Assembly (NCBI RefSeq): GCF_000739775.1
Contig: NZ_BBJH01000003.1
Span: 62,001-126,000, forward strand
Origin: Paraburkholderia heleia NBRC 101817
GTDB taxonomy: Bacteria; Pseudomonadota; Gammaproteobacteria; Burkholderiales; Burkholderiaceae
Reading direction: 5' to 3'
DNA: 64,000 nucleotides
Both the position numbers and the translations under genes were made by a program. The notes below the pieces were generated by a model. The model saw only the letters and a program-made list of their open reading frames with translations, was not told the DNA's origin and did no database searches. Shown in pieces: positions 44,673 through 54,009 of this stretch; position 1 is the first letter of the stretch, and each line of letters starts with the position of its first letter.

Positions 44673-47600
44673 ATCTGGCGCGAGCACTCATCGAAAAACC
44701 GCTCATTGCCTGGACCATTGCGCTGGTGTCGTTGATCGGCGGCATCATTGCGTACATCGACATCGGGCGGCTCGAAGACCCGAAGTTTACGATCAAGACC
44801 GCCGTGGTGGTGACGCTGTATCCGGGCGCGAGCGCGAGGCAGGTCGAAAGCGAGGTGACCGACCGCATGGAAAGCGCCGTTCAGCAACTGGAGCAGGTGG
44901 ATTTCATCCGGTCGCGTTCGATGGCGGGCTACTCGGAAGTCCGGGTGCAGATTCGCGACCAGTATGCGTCGAACGTGTTGCAGCAGGTCTGGGAGCAGTT
45001 GCGCCGCCAGGTGAACGACGTGACGCCGCGTCTGCCGCCGGGAGCGGGGCCGCCTATCGTGTTCGACCGCTTCGGCGACGTGTACGGAATGTTCTATGCC
45101 ATCACGGGCAAGGGCTATTCGCCGTCGCAGTTGTTCGACTACGCTCGCGACCTGCGCAAGGAGTTGCTCACCATTCCGGACGTGGCCGATATCGTCATCG
45201 CCGGCAATCAGCAGGAGCAGGTCACGATCACGGCGGACCAGTCCCTGCTGGTCGCAAACAATCTTTCGTCGGACGACGTTGCGCAGGCGCTCGGCGTGCA
45301 GAACGAAATCCGCAGTGCGGGACGCGAGCGCGTGGGCGACCAGCTCATGCGTCTTTCCCCCACCGGCACGCTCGACACGCTCGCGGCCGTTCGCGCGTTG
45401 CCGGTCGGAACGACACCAGGCGAGCTGCTGCTCGGCGACGTGGCCCGCGTCCATTTCGGCTACGCGAGCGTGCCCACCCAGGCGATCCGTTATAACGGTC
45501 AGGATGCCTTGACAATCGGCATTAGCGCGCGCTCGGGCGTGAACGTCGTGAAGGTCGGCGAGGAAGTGAAGGCCAAAATGCAGGCGCTCGAACGCGCGAG
45601 GCCGCTCGGCATCGAGTTGCATGTGCTTTACGATCAGCCCGAAGCCGTCGATGCGGCCGTGCGCGGCTTCGTGTTCGACGTCATGCTCTCCGTCGGCATC
45701 GTGTCGGTGGCACTCGGTATCGGACTGGGATGGCGCGCCGGTGTGGTGCTCGGCATCGAGCTGTTCCTCTCGATTCTCGGCACGCTGTTCGTGATGTACG
45801 CGGCGGGTATCGAATTGCAGCGTATTTCGCTCGGCGCGCTGATCATCGTGATGGGGATGCTGACCGACAACTCCATTGTCGTGTGCGAAGGCATGCTCGT
45901 GCGCGTGCAAAAGGGCCTTTCGCATGTCGAGGCCGCGGCGCAGGTGCTCAAGCAGGGGCAGTGGCTGCTGCTGGCTTCGACGGTTGTCGGCATCCTCGCG
46001 TTTTCGGGCATCGGCATGTCGCCCGATGCGGTAGGCGAGTTCTGTGCCTCGCTCTTTGCGGTCGCGGCGATCTCGCTGCTGCTGAGCTGGGTCATCGCAA
46101 TCGCGCTCACGCCCTTGCTGGGCTACTATTTCTTCCGCAAAGCGGAAGGAGAGCAGAAGGACCCGTTCGATGCGCCACTGTATCGCCGGTATGGGCGGCT
46201 GCTGGGATGGGTCGAGCGCCGGCGCGTGTGGGTCATCGCCTCGATGGTGGTGCTGTTCGCCGTTTGCGTCTGGGGCTTCCGGTTCGTCGAGCAGAGTTTC
46301 TTTCCGGCGTCCACCAATCCGATTTTCTACGTCGATATGCGTCTGCCGCGCGGCGCCGACATTCGCACGGTGATGGAGCGCACCAAAGGCCCCGAGAAAC
46401 TGCTGCTTGCGCAACCCGGTGTGGTGAACGTCGGGACATACATCGGCGGCGGGGCGACGCGTTTCATTCTGGTCTACGACCCCGAGACCCAGGACCCGTC
46501 GTACGCGCAGTTCATCGTGACGGTGGACGACGCTTCGCGCATCGACGGCATGATCCCCAAGCTCGATAGCGAACTGCGCGAGCGCTTTCCCGACATGAGC
46601 TGGTCGGTCACGCGCCCGAACTTCGGGCCTTCCAGCGGGCTGCCGATCCAGGCGCGCTTTCTCGGTCCCGATCCCGCGGTATTGCGCTCGCTGGGCGCAC
46701 AGGCCGAGGCCGTGCTGCACAGGGACGCAGGCCTGCAGTCGATACGCAACGACTGGGAAAACCCGGTCAACGTGGTGCGGCCGGTATTCGACGACACGCG
46801 TGCCCGCGCGCTCGGCGTGACGCGGCGGCAGCTCAACGACACGCTCGCGTACGCCACGGAAGGCCTGCGTGTGGGGATCTTCCGCGACAACGACCTGCTG
46901 CTGCCGATCGTGCTCAACGAGCCTTCCAGCGAAAGCGGCATCGAACGCATGGCGGGCCTGCAGATCTTCAGCCTCGGCCAACGGCGCTACGTTCCCATGG
47001 CCGACGTGCTGACCGGTATCACGTACGGTACCGAAGACGGCCTGATCTCGAGGCGCGACCGCATTCGCACACTGACCGTATCGGCGGGCACACTCTATGG
47101 CGAAAACAGCGTGGCGGCATTCGATCGCATTCGCGCGCCGGTCGAGGCGATCCCGTTGCCGCCCGGTTACCGGCTCGAGTGGGGTGGCGAGTACGAGTCG
47201 TCGAACAAGGCGAAGGAAAGCCTGTTCCGCCAATTGCCGATTGGCTTTGCCGGCATGCTGCTGCTCGTGTTGTTCATGTTCGGGCGGCTCAAGCCCGCGC
47301 TCATCGTGCTGCTCGTCGTGCCGATGTCGATCTGCGGCGTGACGATCGGGCTGCTGCTGTTTCGCGGCGCGTTCGGCTTCATGTCGCTGCTCGGGCTGCT
47401 CAGCCTCATCGGCATGCTGATCAAGAACGGTGTCGTGCTCGTCGACGAAATCGATCTGCAGATCGCTGCCGGCGTGCCGCGCATGCGGGCCGTGATCGAC
47501 GGCTCCAAGAGCCGACTGCGCCCGGTCGCGCTCGCGGCGGGCACGACGATACTCGGCATGGTGCCGCTGCTTTGGGACCCGTTCTTCAAGGATATGGCGA

Positions 47601-47749
47601 TCACGATGATGGCGGGCCTCGCGTTCGCGACGGTGCTGACCATGGCGGCGGTACCCGCACTCTACGTGCAGTTCTTCTCGATCCGCAGCGACGAGATAGC
47701 GCCGCGCAATTCGAACGGTGCGGACGGAGCCCATCATGAAACGCGATGA
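44669..47749 (+). CDS. RND efflux pump inner-membrane transporter (AcrB/HAE1-like)
   Basis: 1026 residues with 12 helices in two repeats and two large periplasmic loops. The start ATG overlaps the adaptor stop. The helix-4 proton-relay segment reads GALIIVMGMLTDNSIVVCEG: one Asp is present and the second Asp typical of AcrB is Asn. The repeat-2 segment LLSLIGMLIKNGVVLVDEID carries the Lys of helix 10. N-terminal MNLARALIEKPLIAWTIALV matches a branch of HAE1-like pumps of unknown substrate in Burkholderiales. Confidence 0.92.
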   Translation: MNLARALIEKPLIAWTIALVSLIGGIIAYIDIGRLEDPKFTIKTAVVVTLYPGASARQVESEVTDRMESAVQQLEQVDFIRSRSMAGYSEVRVQIRDQYASNVLQQVWEQLRRQVNDVTPRLPPGAGPPIVFDRFGDVYGMFYAITGKGYSPSQLFDYARDLRKELLTIPDVADIVIAGNQQEQVTITADQSLLVANNLSSDDVAQALGVQNEIRSAGRERVGDQLMRLSPTGTLDTLAAVRALPVGTTPGELLLGDVARVHFGYASVPTQAIRYNGQDALTIGISARSGVNVVKVGEEVKAKMQALERARPLGIELHVLYDQPEAVDAAVRGFVFDVMLSVGIVSVALGIGLGWRAGVVLGIELFLSILGTLFVMYAAGIELQRISLGALIIVMGMLTDNSIVVCEGMLVRVQKGLSHVEAAAQVLKQGQWLLLASTVVGILAFSGIGMSPDAVGEFCASLFAVAAISLLLSWVIAIALTPLLGYYFFRKAEGEQKDPFDAPLYRRYGRLLGWVERRRVWVIASMVVLFAVCVWGFRFVEQSFFPASTNPIFYVDMRLPRGADIRTVMERTKGPEKLLLAQPGVVNVGTYIGGGATRFILVYDPETQDPSYAQFIVTVDDASRIDGMIPKLDSELRERFPDMSWSVTRPNFGPSSGLPIQARFLGPDPAVLRSLGAQAEAVLHRDAGLQSIRNDWENPVNVVRPVFDDTRARALGVTRRQLNDTLAYATEGLRVGIFRDNDLLLPIVLNEPSSESGIERMAGLQIFSLGQRRYVPMADVLTGITYGTEDGLISRRDRIRTLTVSAGTLYGENSVAAFDRIRAPVEAIPLPPGYRLEWGGEYESSNKAKESLFRQLPIGFAGMLLLVLFMFGRLKPALIVLLVVPMSICGVTIGLLLFRGAFGFMSLLGLLSLIGMLIKNGVVLVDEIDLQIAAGVPRMRAVIDGSKSRLRPVALAAGTTILGMVPLLWDPFFKDMAITMMAGLAFATVLTMAAVPALYVQFFSIRSDEIAPRNSNGADGAHHETR

Positions 47750-49250
47750 GGTTCCATATGTGGCGAATGCAACGCCGGGCGCGCGGCAGATCGTGCGACG
47801 CATCGCCCCCGTGCTGCTGGCCGTGTTCGCCGGATGCAGCGGCTCGCTGAAACTGGATCGCCCCCCCGATCTGCCCGCGCAATATCAGTCGAACGAAGCC
47901 GATACCGCGAACGCGCAGTCATTCGACGAAACCCAGCTCGCGAACTGGTGGCTTCAGTACGACGACCCGGCGCTCAACACGCTGGTTCAACGCGCGCTGG
48001 CGCACAACTACGACCTGGCGCTCGCGGCTACGCGCGTCGACGACGCGCATTCGAACATCCTCGCGGCCCGCTCGGCGTTGCTGCCCACCGTCGGCGTGGG
48101 CGTGGAGGCCGCCCGATTCCACGGCGGCGAAACGCAGCTCGAATTTGCGCAGTTTCTCGGCATCACCGATCTCGATGCGCAATTCTGGCGCGTGGGCTTG
48201 CAGACGCAGTGGGAAATCGACGTATTCGGCCGCGGGCGCGCGCGTCTTGCCGCCGCGCGCGCGATGACGCTCGCGGCGGCGGGCGATGCGCAGGCCGCGC
48301 GGCTCGCCGTGGTCGCCACCGTGGCCGACGCCTACGTGACCTACCGCGGATTGATCGAGCAGCGCCGCTTGATTGTGCAAAGCCGCGAGATCGCAGCGGA
48401 CTTCGTCGTGATTGCGCAGCACAGTTTCGTGGCCGGCGTGGTGTTGAGCACCGATATCGATGCGGCGCGCGCGGCGCTGGCGCAGATTCAGGCGCGCGAA
48501 CAGGAGGTCAATAGCGCAATCGTGGCGGCGCGGCTAGCCATCGAGCAGATTTGCGCGGCGAGGCCAGGCGAACTGGCGGACGTGCTCGACGAGACCACGG
48601 GCCTGCCGCACGCGCTGTCCGCCATCGCGCCGGGGCAGCCGGTCGATTTGCTCGAACGGCGTCCGGACCTGATTGCCGCGCGCGACCGCCTGTTCGCGAG
48701 CCTGCGTCAGGCCGACGTCGCGCGCCTGAACTACTGGCCGACGTTCTCGCTGAGCGCCGTGCTCGCCCGCAATGGCTGGGAAATCGCCGGGCAGTCGCTC
48801 GGGACGAGCACGTTATGGCTGTTCGGCGCGGCGGCGGTGATGCCGCTCATCGACTTCGGCGCGCGCGAGTCGCGCGTGCAGGCAACCGACGCCCAGGCGC
48901 GCGCAGCGGAAATCGCCTATGAGAAGGCGGCTAGCGGGGCCCTGTTCGACGTCGAGCAGGCGCTCACGCGGCTGTCGCGGCAAACGCAACTGCAGGCCGC
49001 GCGCAATGAAGAGGTGGTGCAGCGCCGCACGCTGCTGGGGAAGGTGCAAACGCAGCTGCGCGTGGGCGAGGTGGGGCGCATGGATGTCGATCGCGCGCAG
49101 CTCGCGCTCGCGGACAGCGAGGCGGCGCTCGTGCGCGAGCGGGTCGGCGAGCTGAGCGCGCAGATCGCGCTCTTTAGAGCGATGGGCGGCGGCTGGGAAA
49201 AAACGGGTACGCCGCTGGAACTGTCGCCCTCGCTGAGCGCGCTCTGGTGA
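47736..49250 (+). CDS. RND outer-membrane factor lipoprotein (NodT/OprM type)
   Basis: 504 residues from the ATG at 47736, overlapping the pump's end by 14 bp. The lipobox FAGC near residue 30 is followed by SGSLKLDRPPDLPAQY. Two OEP domains with repeated helical hairpins are present (NWWLQYDDPALNTLVQRALA and its second copy, GQPVDLLERRPDLIAARDRLFASL). It forms the trimeric exit channel for the adaptor-pump pair. The three genes form one tightly coupled operon. The gene ends 8 bp before the convergent CDF-like gene. Confidence 0.9.
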   Translation: MKRDEVPYVANATPGARQIVRRIAPVLLAVFAGCSGSLKLDRPPDLPAQYQSNEADTANAQSFDETQLANWWLQYDDPALNTLVQRALAHNYDLALAATRVDDAHSNILAARSALLPTVGVGVEAARFHGGETQLEFAQFLGITDLDAQFWRVGLQTQWEIDVFGRGRARLAAARAMTLAAAGDAQAARLAVVATVADAYVTYRGLIEQRRLIVQSREIAADFVVIAQHSFVAGVVLSTDIDAARAALAQIQAREQEVNSAIVAARLAIEQICAARPGELADVLDETTGLPHALSAIAPGQPVDLLERRPDLIAARDRLFASLRQADVARLNYWPTFSLSAVLARNGWEIAGQSLGTSTLWLFGAAAVMPLIDFGARESRVQATDAQARAAEIAYEKAASGALFDVEQALTRLSRQTQLQAARNEEVVQRRTLLGKVQTQLRVGEVGRMDVDRAQLALADSEAALVRERVGELSAQIALFRAMGGGWEKTGTPLELSPSLSALW

Positions 49251-49258
49251 GGCCCGTG

Positions 49259-50215
49259 TCATCCCGGCTGGCGCCCATCCTCCCAGCGCGGGTCCGCGGT
49301 AATCTGCACGGTGAGGCGATTTTCCAGCGGGTTCGCGCTGAGCGCTTCCCAGATGCGTTCGCGCAATCTGTCCTGCGAGGCGAGGTCGTTTAACGCGGAC
49401 GCCGCGCCGACCAGCATGCTGACCTCGACAAAATTGCGCCGGCCCGCCTGAATGACATGCGTGTGATGGCGCAGAATGCCAAGCTCGTGTTCGAGCTTCG
49501 ACAGGGCTTGCTCGATCTCGCCGCGCGGATTGTTCTCTTCGGGGCTCATATGCAGCAATTCGGCAAAGCTGGTGCGCACGATCTTCACGGGCGCCGAGAG
49601 AAATATCAACGAGAGCCCTGCAGTCATGGCACTGTCGACATAGCGCGCCCATAGATCCTGAAAGCTTTCGGGCAATAAGGAATAGACGAAAAAGCCGAGC
49701 AGCGTGGCCGCGCTGAACGAGAATTTCATGATCCATTTCCAGCCGTCGGTTTTGAGCAGCTTGGAATTGATCTGCGCGGCCGCACGCTTCTTGTAGACCA
49801 CCATGGCGAAGCAGATCACGCTACTCGCGATGCTGATCAGGATCACGCCGTGTGCATCGACCACGTGGCCGCCGGACCGTATCCCTTCAAGCCCGTTCAC
49901 GAAGCCATACACGCAGACCAGCAGCATCATGAGACCGTTGATGCCATTCACTAGCGGCTCAAGGAACCAGTACCCATATTCGAAGCGCGTCGTCGCCGGC
50001 CGGCCGACCACGGTGGCTGCGAGCAATCCAAGCGCGGAACTCACGAGATTGAGCAGATAGAAAATGGCGGTCAGCAGCAGCGTATCGGATTGCACGATGA
50101 AGCCATAACCGACGTTGGCCGCGAAACCGAGGCACACGACGTAGATGGAAATCTTCATCGCGCGCTGCTCGACCGCTGCAAGCTGCGCCTTGCGCAAAGC
50201 GTAGCTGATAGGCAT
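49259..50215 (-). CDS. Cation-diffusion-facilitator-like membrane protein with unusual metal-site residues
   Basis: 318 residues from the ATG at 50215. Six predicted helices plus a cytosolic C-terminal domain (about 215-300; SKLEHELGILRHHTHVIQ, a ferredoxin-like fold) fit the CDF architecture. In helix 2 the segment QSDTLLLTAIFYLLNLVSSAL lacks the D-x3-D pair of the zinc site, and helix 5 (LLKTDGWKWIMKF) does not show the usual H-x3-D. It is a divergent CDF homologue, possibly not a zinc exporter. It lies upstream of no partner; the next gene on the same strand is an APA permease. Confidence 0.75.
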   Translation of the reverse strand: MPISYALRKAQLAAVEQRAMKISIYVVCLGFAANVGYGFIVQSDTLLLTAIFYLLNLVSSALGLLAATVVGRPATTRFEYGYWFLEPLVNGINGLMMLLVCVYGFVNGLEGIRSGGHVVDAHGVILISIASSVICFAMVVYKKRAAAQINSKLLKTDGWKWIMKFSFSAATLLGFFVYSLLPESFQDLWARYVDSAMTAGLSLIFLSAPVKIVRTSFAELLHMSPEENNPRGEIEQALSKLEHELGILRHHTHVIQAGRRNFVEVSMLVGAASALNDLASQDRLRERIWEALSANPLENRLTVQITADPRWEDGRQPG

Positions 50216-50313
50216 GGTTCCTCGCTGTCGAACGTTGGGATGCCGCAATGGCGGCGATGAGGCGAAATACGGTCGCAAGGCCGATGGATGCGGGCGGGCG
50301 CAATGGCGCGCGG

Positions 50314-51729
50314 CTAACGCCATGCGGAGGAGCTCAGCCCGAAGATCGCGACGAGTCCGCCGCCCATCACCACGATAAACGCGCACCACTCGGGCCGGGA
50401 AAAAAACGCCTGCCCACGCTCGCGCCGCGCCCAGATGTACAGCAGGCTGCCGGGGCCATAGAGCAGCGCGGACATGACGAGCAGTTCCACCCCGCAAGCG
50501 TAAAGGAGGAACAGTGTATAAACCGTGGCGATACCCGCAGTGGCATAACGCTGCGTGCGCGTTCGCGCGCTCATGGCCGACTGCGGCAGTGCGCGGATGG
50601 CCTTGAGCCCGAAGGTCGCCACGAAGAAGTAGGGGATGAGCGCCATGGCGCTCGTGAGGCGCAGCATGAGCGAGAACGCGTCGGTAGACCAGTACGTGCT
50701 GATGACGAAGGCCTGCACCACGCCGCTCGTGAGCCAGATCGCGGCAGTGGGAAGCTGCCGCGCGTTGCGGCGCGCGAAGATGGCTGGCATGGCGTCCGCT
50801 TTCGCGCTGGCATACAGCACTTCCGCGCAGATCAGCGACCATGCGAGGTAAGCGCCGAGCACGGAGACGATCAGCGCGCCGCCGATGAACACCGCACCTG
50901 GCGGACCGATGACGGCGCCCAGCACCGACGCCATCGAAGGTTGCCGCATGGCGGCGAGGTCCGCGCGCATGAGATGCGCGTAGGGCAGCAGTGTCACGAG
51001 CACGAGCAGCAACAGCACGAAGGCGAAGCCGAGTACCGTGGCGGCACCCACGTCCGAGCGCTTTTTCGCATAGCGCGAATACACGCTCGCCCCTTCGATG
51101 CCGAGAAACACGAAGACTGTCACGAGCATGGTTCCTTTGACCTGCGAGGCAAGCCCGCTAGCGCTTTGAGCGAGATTGTCCGTAAATGGCTCCGCACTGG
51201 CATAGACGCTCAGGATGCCGATAAAAACGAAAATGGGCACAATCTTGACGACCGTGAGAATCGCATTGATGAGGGTGGCCTGCCGAATGCCCCGCAGCAG
51301 CATCCAGTGAAATGCCCATATGCCGACGGACGAAACCGCAATGGCAATCGGCGTATTGCCGTTTCCAAATGCCGGCACGAATGCGCCGAGCGTGGATTTG
51401 ATCAGCACCCAATAAGAGACATTGCCGAAGCAACCGGCCATCCAGTACCCGAACGCAGAAAGAAAGCCGGCGTAGCCGCCAAAGCCGTCGCGTGCATAGG
51501 CAAAGATGCCGGAGTCGAGGTCGGGCCGGATTTCGGCGAGTAGCTGGAATACGCGGGCCAGCATATACATGCCGCCTCCCGCAATGCACCATGAGATGAC
51601 GGCGGCCGCCGGGCCCGCTGCGAGTGCGAAGTTGCGCGGCAGCGAATAAATGCCGGCGCCGACCATGGATCCCACGACCATGGCCGTCAGCACCGGCAGC
51701 GACAATTTCTGGTCATCCGTCGATTTCAT
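50314..51729 (-). CDS. APA-family amino acid permease/antiporter (arginine/ornithine-type)
   Basis: 471 residues, about 12-13 helices. The glycine-rich helix 1 VVGSMVGAGIYSLPRNFA and AYARDGFGGYAGFLSAFGYW are APA (basic amino acid/polyamine antiporter) signatures, as in ArcD. It shares clear sequence similarity with the permease at 52564-53988. It faces away from the lipoprotein gene across 291 bp. With arginine deiminase nearby, arginine:ornithine or arginine:citrulline exchange is likely, but substrate is inferred. Confidence 0.88.
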   Translation of the reverse strand: MKSTDDQKLSLPVLTAMVVGSMVGAGIYSLPRNFALAAGPAAAVISWCIAGGGMYMLARVFQLLAEIRPDLDSGIFAYARDGFGGYAGFLSAFGYWMAGCFGNVSYWVLIKSTLGAFVPAFGNGNTPIAIAVSSVGIWAFHWMLLRGIRQATLINAILTVVKIVPIFVFIGILSVYASAEPFTDNLAQSASGLASQVKGTMLVTVFVFLGIEGASVYSRYAKKRSDVGAATVLGFAFVLLLLVLVTLLPYAHLMRADLAAMRQPSMASVLGAVIGPPGAVFIGGALIVSVLGAYLAWSLICAEVLYASAKADAMPAIFARRNARQLPTAAIWLTSGVVQAFVISTYWSTDAFSLMLRLTSAMALIPYFFVATFGLKAIRALPQSAMSARTRTQRYATAGIATVYTLFLLYACGVELLVMSALLYGPGSLLYIWARRERGQAFFSRPEWCAFIVVMGGGLVAIFGLSSSAWR

Positions 51730-51933
51730 GTTCGCGCCTTTTTCTGATCTTTGAGCGGTCTAATGCGAGTGCGGGAAATCGCGAAAAAAATGCGCGCCAC
51801 ATTGAATTGCTGAACTATTCTCGAACGAATGTCACGTTGAATGCATCATTTGCGAATCGTATTCCATAATGTTCTTCAGGTGTCCGGAGGATGGATGGCA
51901 AACGGTAATTCACCGGATACGTATCGGTTAAAT

Positions 51934-51990
51934 GTTCGCTAATGAATATCCGTGCAAGCGTTAGCAAACCGGCCGAATGAATTAGCGAAC
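51934..51990. promoter_or_regulatory. Long-spaced inverted repeat upstream of the lipoprotein gene
   Basis: GTTCGCTAAT (51934-51943) and ATTAGCGAAC (51981-51990) are perfect inverted copies 37 bp apart. A third related element TTAGCAAAC lies at 51961-51969 between them. This is in the divergent region between the APA permease and the lipoprotein. It could be a looped operator or a large RNA hairpin. Confidence 0.55.
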
Positions 51991-52020
51991 CAGCAACGCG
52001 CCGCATTAAGGGGGAATGTC

Positions 52021-52482
52021 ATGCGATATCTCGCCGCAACGCTTCTTGGCTCCGTGGTTGTCTCGGTCGCGCTTTCCGGCTGTGAGGCGCCGACTTCAGG
52101 CTCTGTCTTCACGCCGGCCCAGGCTCAGCAGGTGTTCGTGATCGAACTCGGTACCGTCGAAACCGTGCGGCCCGTCACGATTCAGCCGGGTCCAACGGGC
52201 ATCGGCGCGATAACCGGTGGCGCGCTAGGCGGCATTGCGGCTGGCAGCAACATCGGGCGCGGCACGGGTTCCGTTGCGGCGGGCATCGGCGGCGCCGTGC
52301 TGGGCGGCGCAGCAGGCAATGCTGTCGAGCAGCGCGTCACGCAGCGGCAAGGGCTTGAAATCGTCGTGCGTCTGGATTCGGGGCAACTCATGTCGGTGGT
52401 CCAGGATGCGGATCAGCAGTTCGTTCCGGGCGACCGCGTACGCGTGCTGCTCGGCAACAACTCGGTGCGCGTGACGCGGTGA
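52021..52482 (+). CDS. Glycine-zipper outer membrane lipoprotein (SlyB/Pcp type)
   Basis: 153 residues with an excellent ribosome site (GGGGGA) before the ATG. The signal peptide ends in lipobox LSGC (Cys21). A glycine-zipper segment (ITGGALGGIAAGSNIGRGTG then GGAVLGGAAGNAVEQ) is followed by a small beta domain (GLEIVVRLDSGQLMSVVQDA, FVPGDRVRVL), the SlyB/PCP architecture. Related proteins stabilise the outer membrane under divalent-cation or acid stress. Placement between two permeases and ADI fits a stress cluster. Confidence 0.9.
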   Translation: MRYLAATLLGSVVVSVALSGCEAPTSGSVFTPAQAQQVFVIELGTVETVRPVTIQPGPTGIGAITGGALGGIAAGSNIGRGTGSVAAGIGGAVLGGAAGNAVEQRVTQRQGLEIVVRLDSGQLMSVVQDADQQFVPGDRVRVLLGNNSVRVTR

Positions 52483-52563
52483 CCCTGCCGGTCCCTGAAG
52501 TCTGAGCGGCGGCGCGCCGGCCGCCCGATAAAGCGAATTTCCGGACAACAAGTGAGGAAACCG

Positions 52564-53988
52564 ATGGCCGATACCGAGCAGAAGATGAGTCGCGTGCAGT
52601 TGACCGCGATGGTAGTTGGGGGCATGGTGGGCGCCGGCATCTTTTCTCTGCCGCGAACCTTCGCCAGCGCAACGGGGCCGGTCGGCGCGGCGATAGCGTG
52701 GCTCGTGGCGGGCGTGGGCATGTATACGCTCGCACGCGTGTTTCAGGCGCTCGCGGAGCGCAAGCCGAACCTCGACGCCGGTGTGTTCGTCTATGCCAAA
52801 GAGGGTTTTGGCGATTACCCCGGCTTCCTTTCCGCGTTCGGTTACTGGATCGGCAGTTGCATTGGCAACGTTTCGTACTGGGTACTGATCAAGTCCACGC
52901 TGGGCGCGTTTTTCCCGATTTTCGGCGACGGCAATACGGTCACGGCCATCGTCGTCGCTTCGATCGGCATCTGGCTCTTTCACTTTCTCATTCTGCGCGG
53001 CGTGAAGCAGGCCGCGGTCATCAACACCATCGTGACGTTCGCCAAGGTCATTCCGATCGTGGTGTTCATCGTGATCCTGCTGTTCGTGTTCAGGTACGGC
53101 ACTTTCCACCTGAATATCGAGTCCGCGGCGCAGGAGGGCGGCATCATTGGTCAGGTGCGCGCGACCATGCTCGTCACCGTATTCGTCTTTATCGGCATCG
53201 AAGGGGCGAGCGTGTATTCGCGCTATGCGAAAGAGCGGGCGGACGTCGGGCGCGCAACGATCTTCGGCTTTGCCGGCGTGACCACGCTCATGGTGCTCGT
53301 TTCCATGCTGCCTTTCGCCGTGCTGCCGCGCGGCGATGTGGCGGGCATGCGCCAGCCCTCCATGGCGGCCGTGCTCGAAAGCGTGGTCGGACCGTGGGGC
53401 GGGATTTTCGTGAGCGTCGGGCTGATCATCTCGGTGCTCGGCGCGTATCTGGCCTGGTCGCTCATCTGCGCCGAGGTGATGTTCGCGGCGGCGCGCAATC
53501 AGGACATGCCGGCCGTGTTCGCGCGTGAAAACGCCAACAACGTGCCAGCCAATGCGCTCTGGATCACGAACATCGTCGTGCAAATCCTGGTGGCAAGTAC
53601 CTATTTTTCGTACGACGCGTTCGCCCTGATGCTCAATCTCACGAGCGCGATGTCGCTGATTCCCTACCTGTTCGTCGCCGCCTACGGGTGGATTGTCTCG
53701 AAACGAGGCGAGAGCTACGAAGTACGGCCCGAAGAACGCACGCGAGATCTCGCCCTGGCGTCGGTCGCGGTGATCTACACGTTGTTCATGATTATTGCCG
53801 GCGGCCTCAAGTTCATTTTGCTATCGGCGATTCTCTACGCACCGGGCACCGTGCTGTATTTGATTGCACGGCGCGAGCGCAAGCTGAAGGTTTTCCAGCG
53901 GACGAGCGACTGGGTCATTTTCATCGTGGCGGCCGTCGCGGCCATCGCAGGCGTCGTTGCGCTGGCCACGGGCACCATGGCGGTCTAA
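52564..53988 (+). CDS. APA-family arginine/ornithine antiporter (ArcD-like)
   Basis: 474 residues from the ATG at 52564, with GAGGA six bases upstream. Helix 1 VVGGMVGAGIFSLPRTFASA and the segment YAKEGFGDYPGFLSAFGYW match the ArcD/APA group. It is a close paralogue of the divergent permease at 50314-51729. It lies 21 bp before the arginine deiminase gene and is almost certainly co-transcribed, supporting arginine uptake in exchange for ornithine or citrulline. Confidence 0.92.
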   Translation: MADTEQKMSRVQLTAMVVGGMVGAGIFSLPRTFASATGPVGAAIAWLVAGVGMYTLARVFQALAERKPNLDAGVFVYAKEGFGDYPGFLSAFGYWIGSCIGNVSYWVLIKSTLGAFFPIFGDGNTVTAIVVASIGIWLFHFLILRGVKQAAVINTIVTFAKVIPIVVFIVILLFVFRYGTFHLNIESAAQEGGIIGQVRATMLVTVFVFIGIEGASVYSRYAKERADVGRATIFGFAGVTTLMVLVSMLPFAVLPRGDVAGMRQPSMAAVLESVVGPWGGIFVSVGLIISVLGAYLAWSLICAEVMFAAARNQDMPAVFARENANNVPANALWITNIVVQILVASTYFSYDAFALMLNLTSAMSLIPYLFVAAYGWIVSKRGESYEVRPEERTRDLALASVAVIYTLFMIIAGGLKFILLSAILYAPGTVLYLIARRERKLKVFQRTSDWVIFIVAAVAAIAGVVALATGTMAV

Positions 53989-54009
53989 CGGGAACGAGCG
54001 GAGATCGAT

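Noticed and set aside
43997..47803. Very long open frame antisense to the RND pump genes
   Set aside because: High-GC codon usage leaves few stops on the opposite strand; the translation is His/Arg-rich without domains, and the sense genes are unambiguous.
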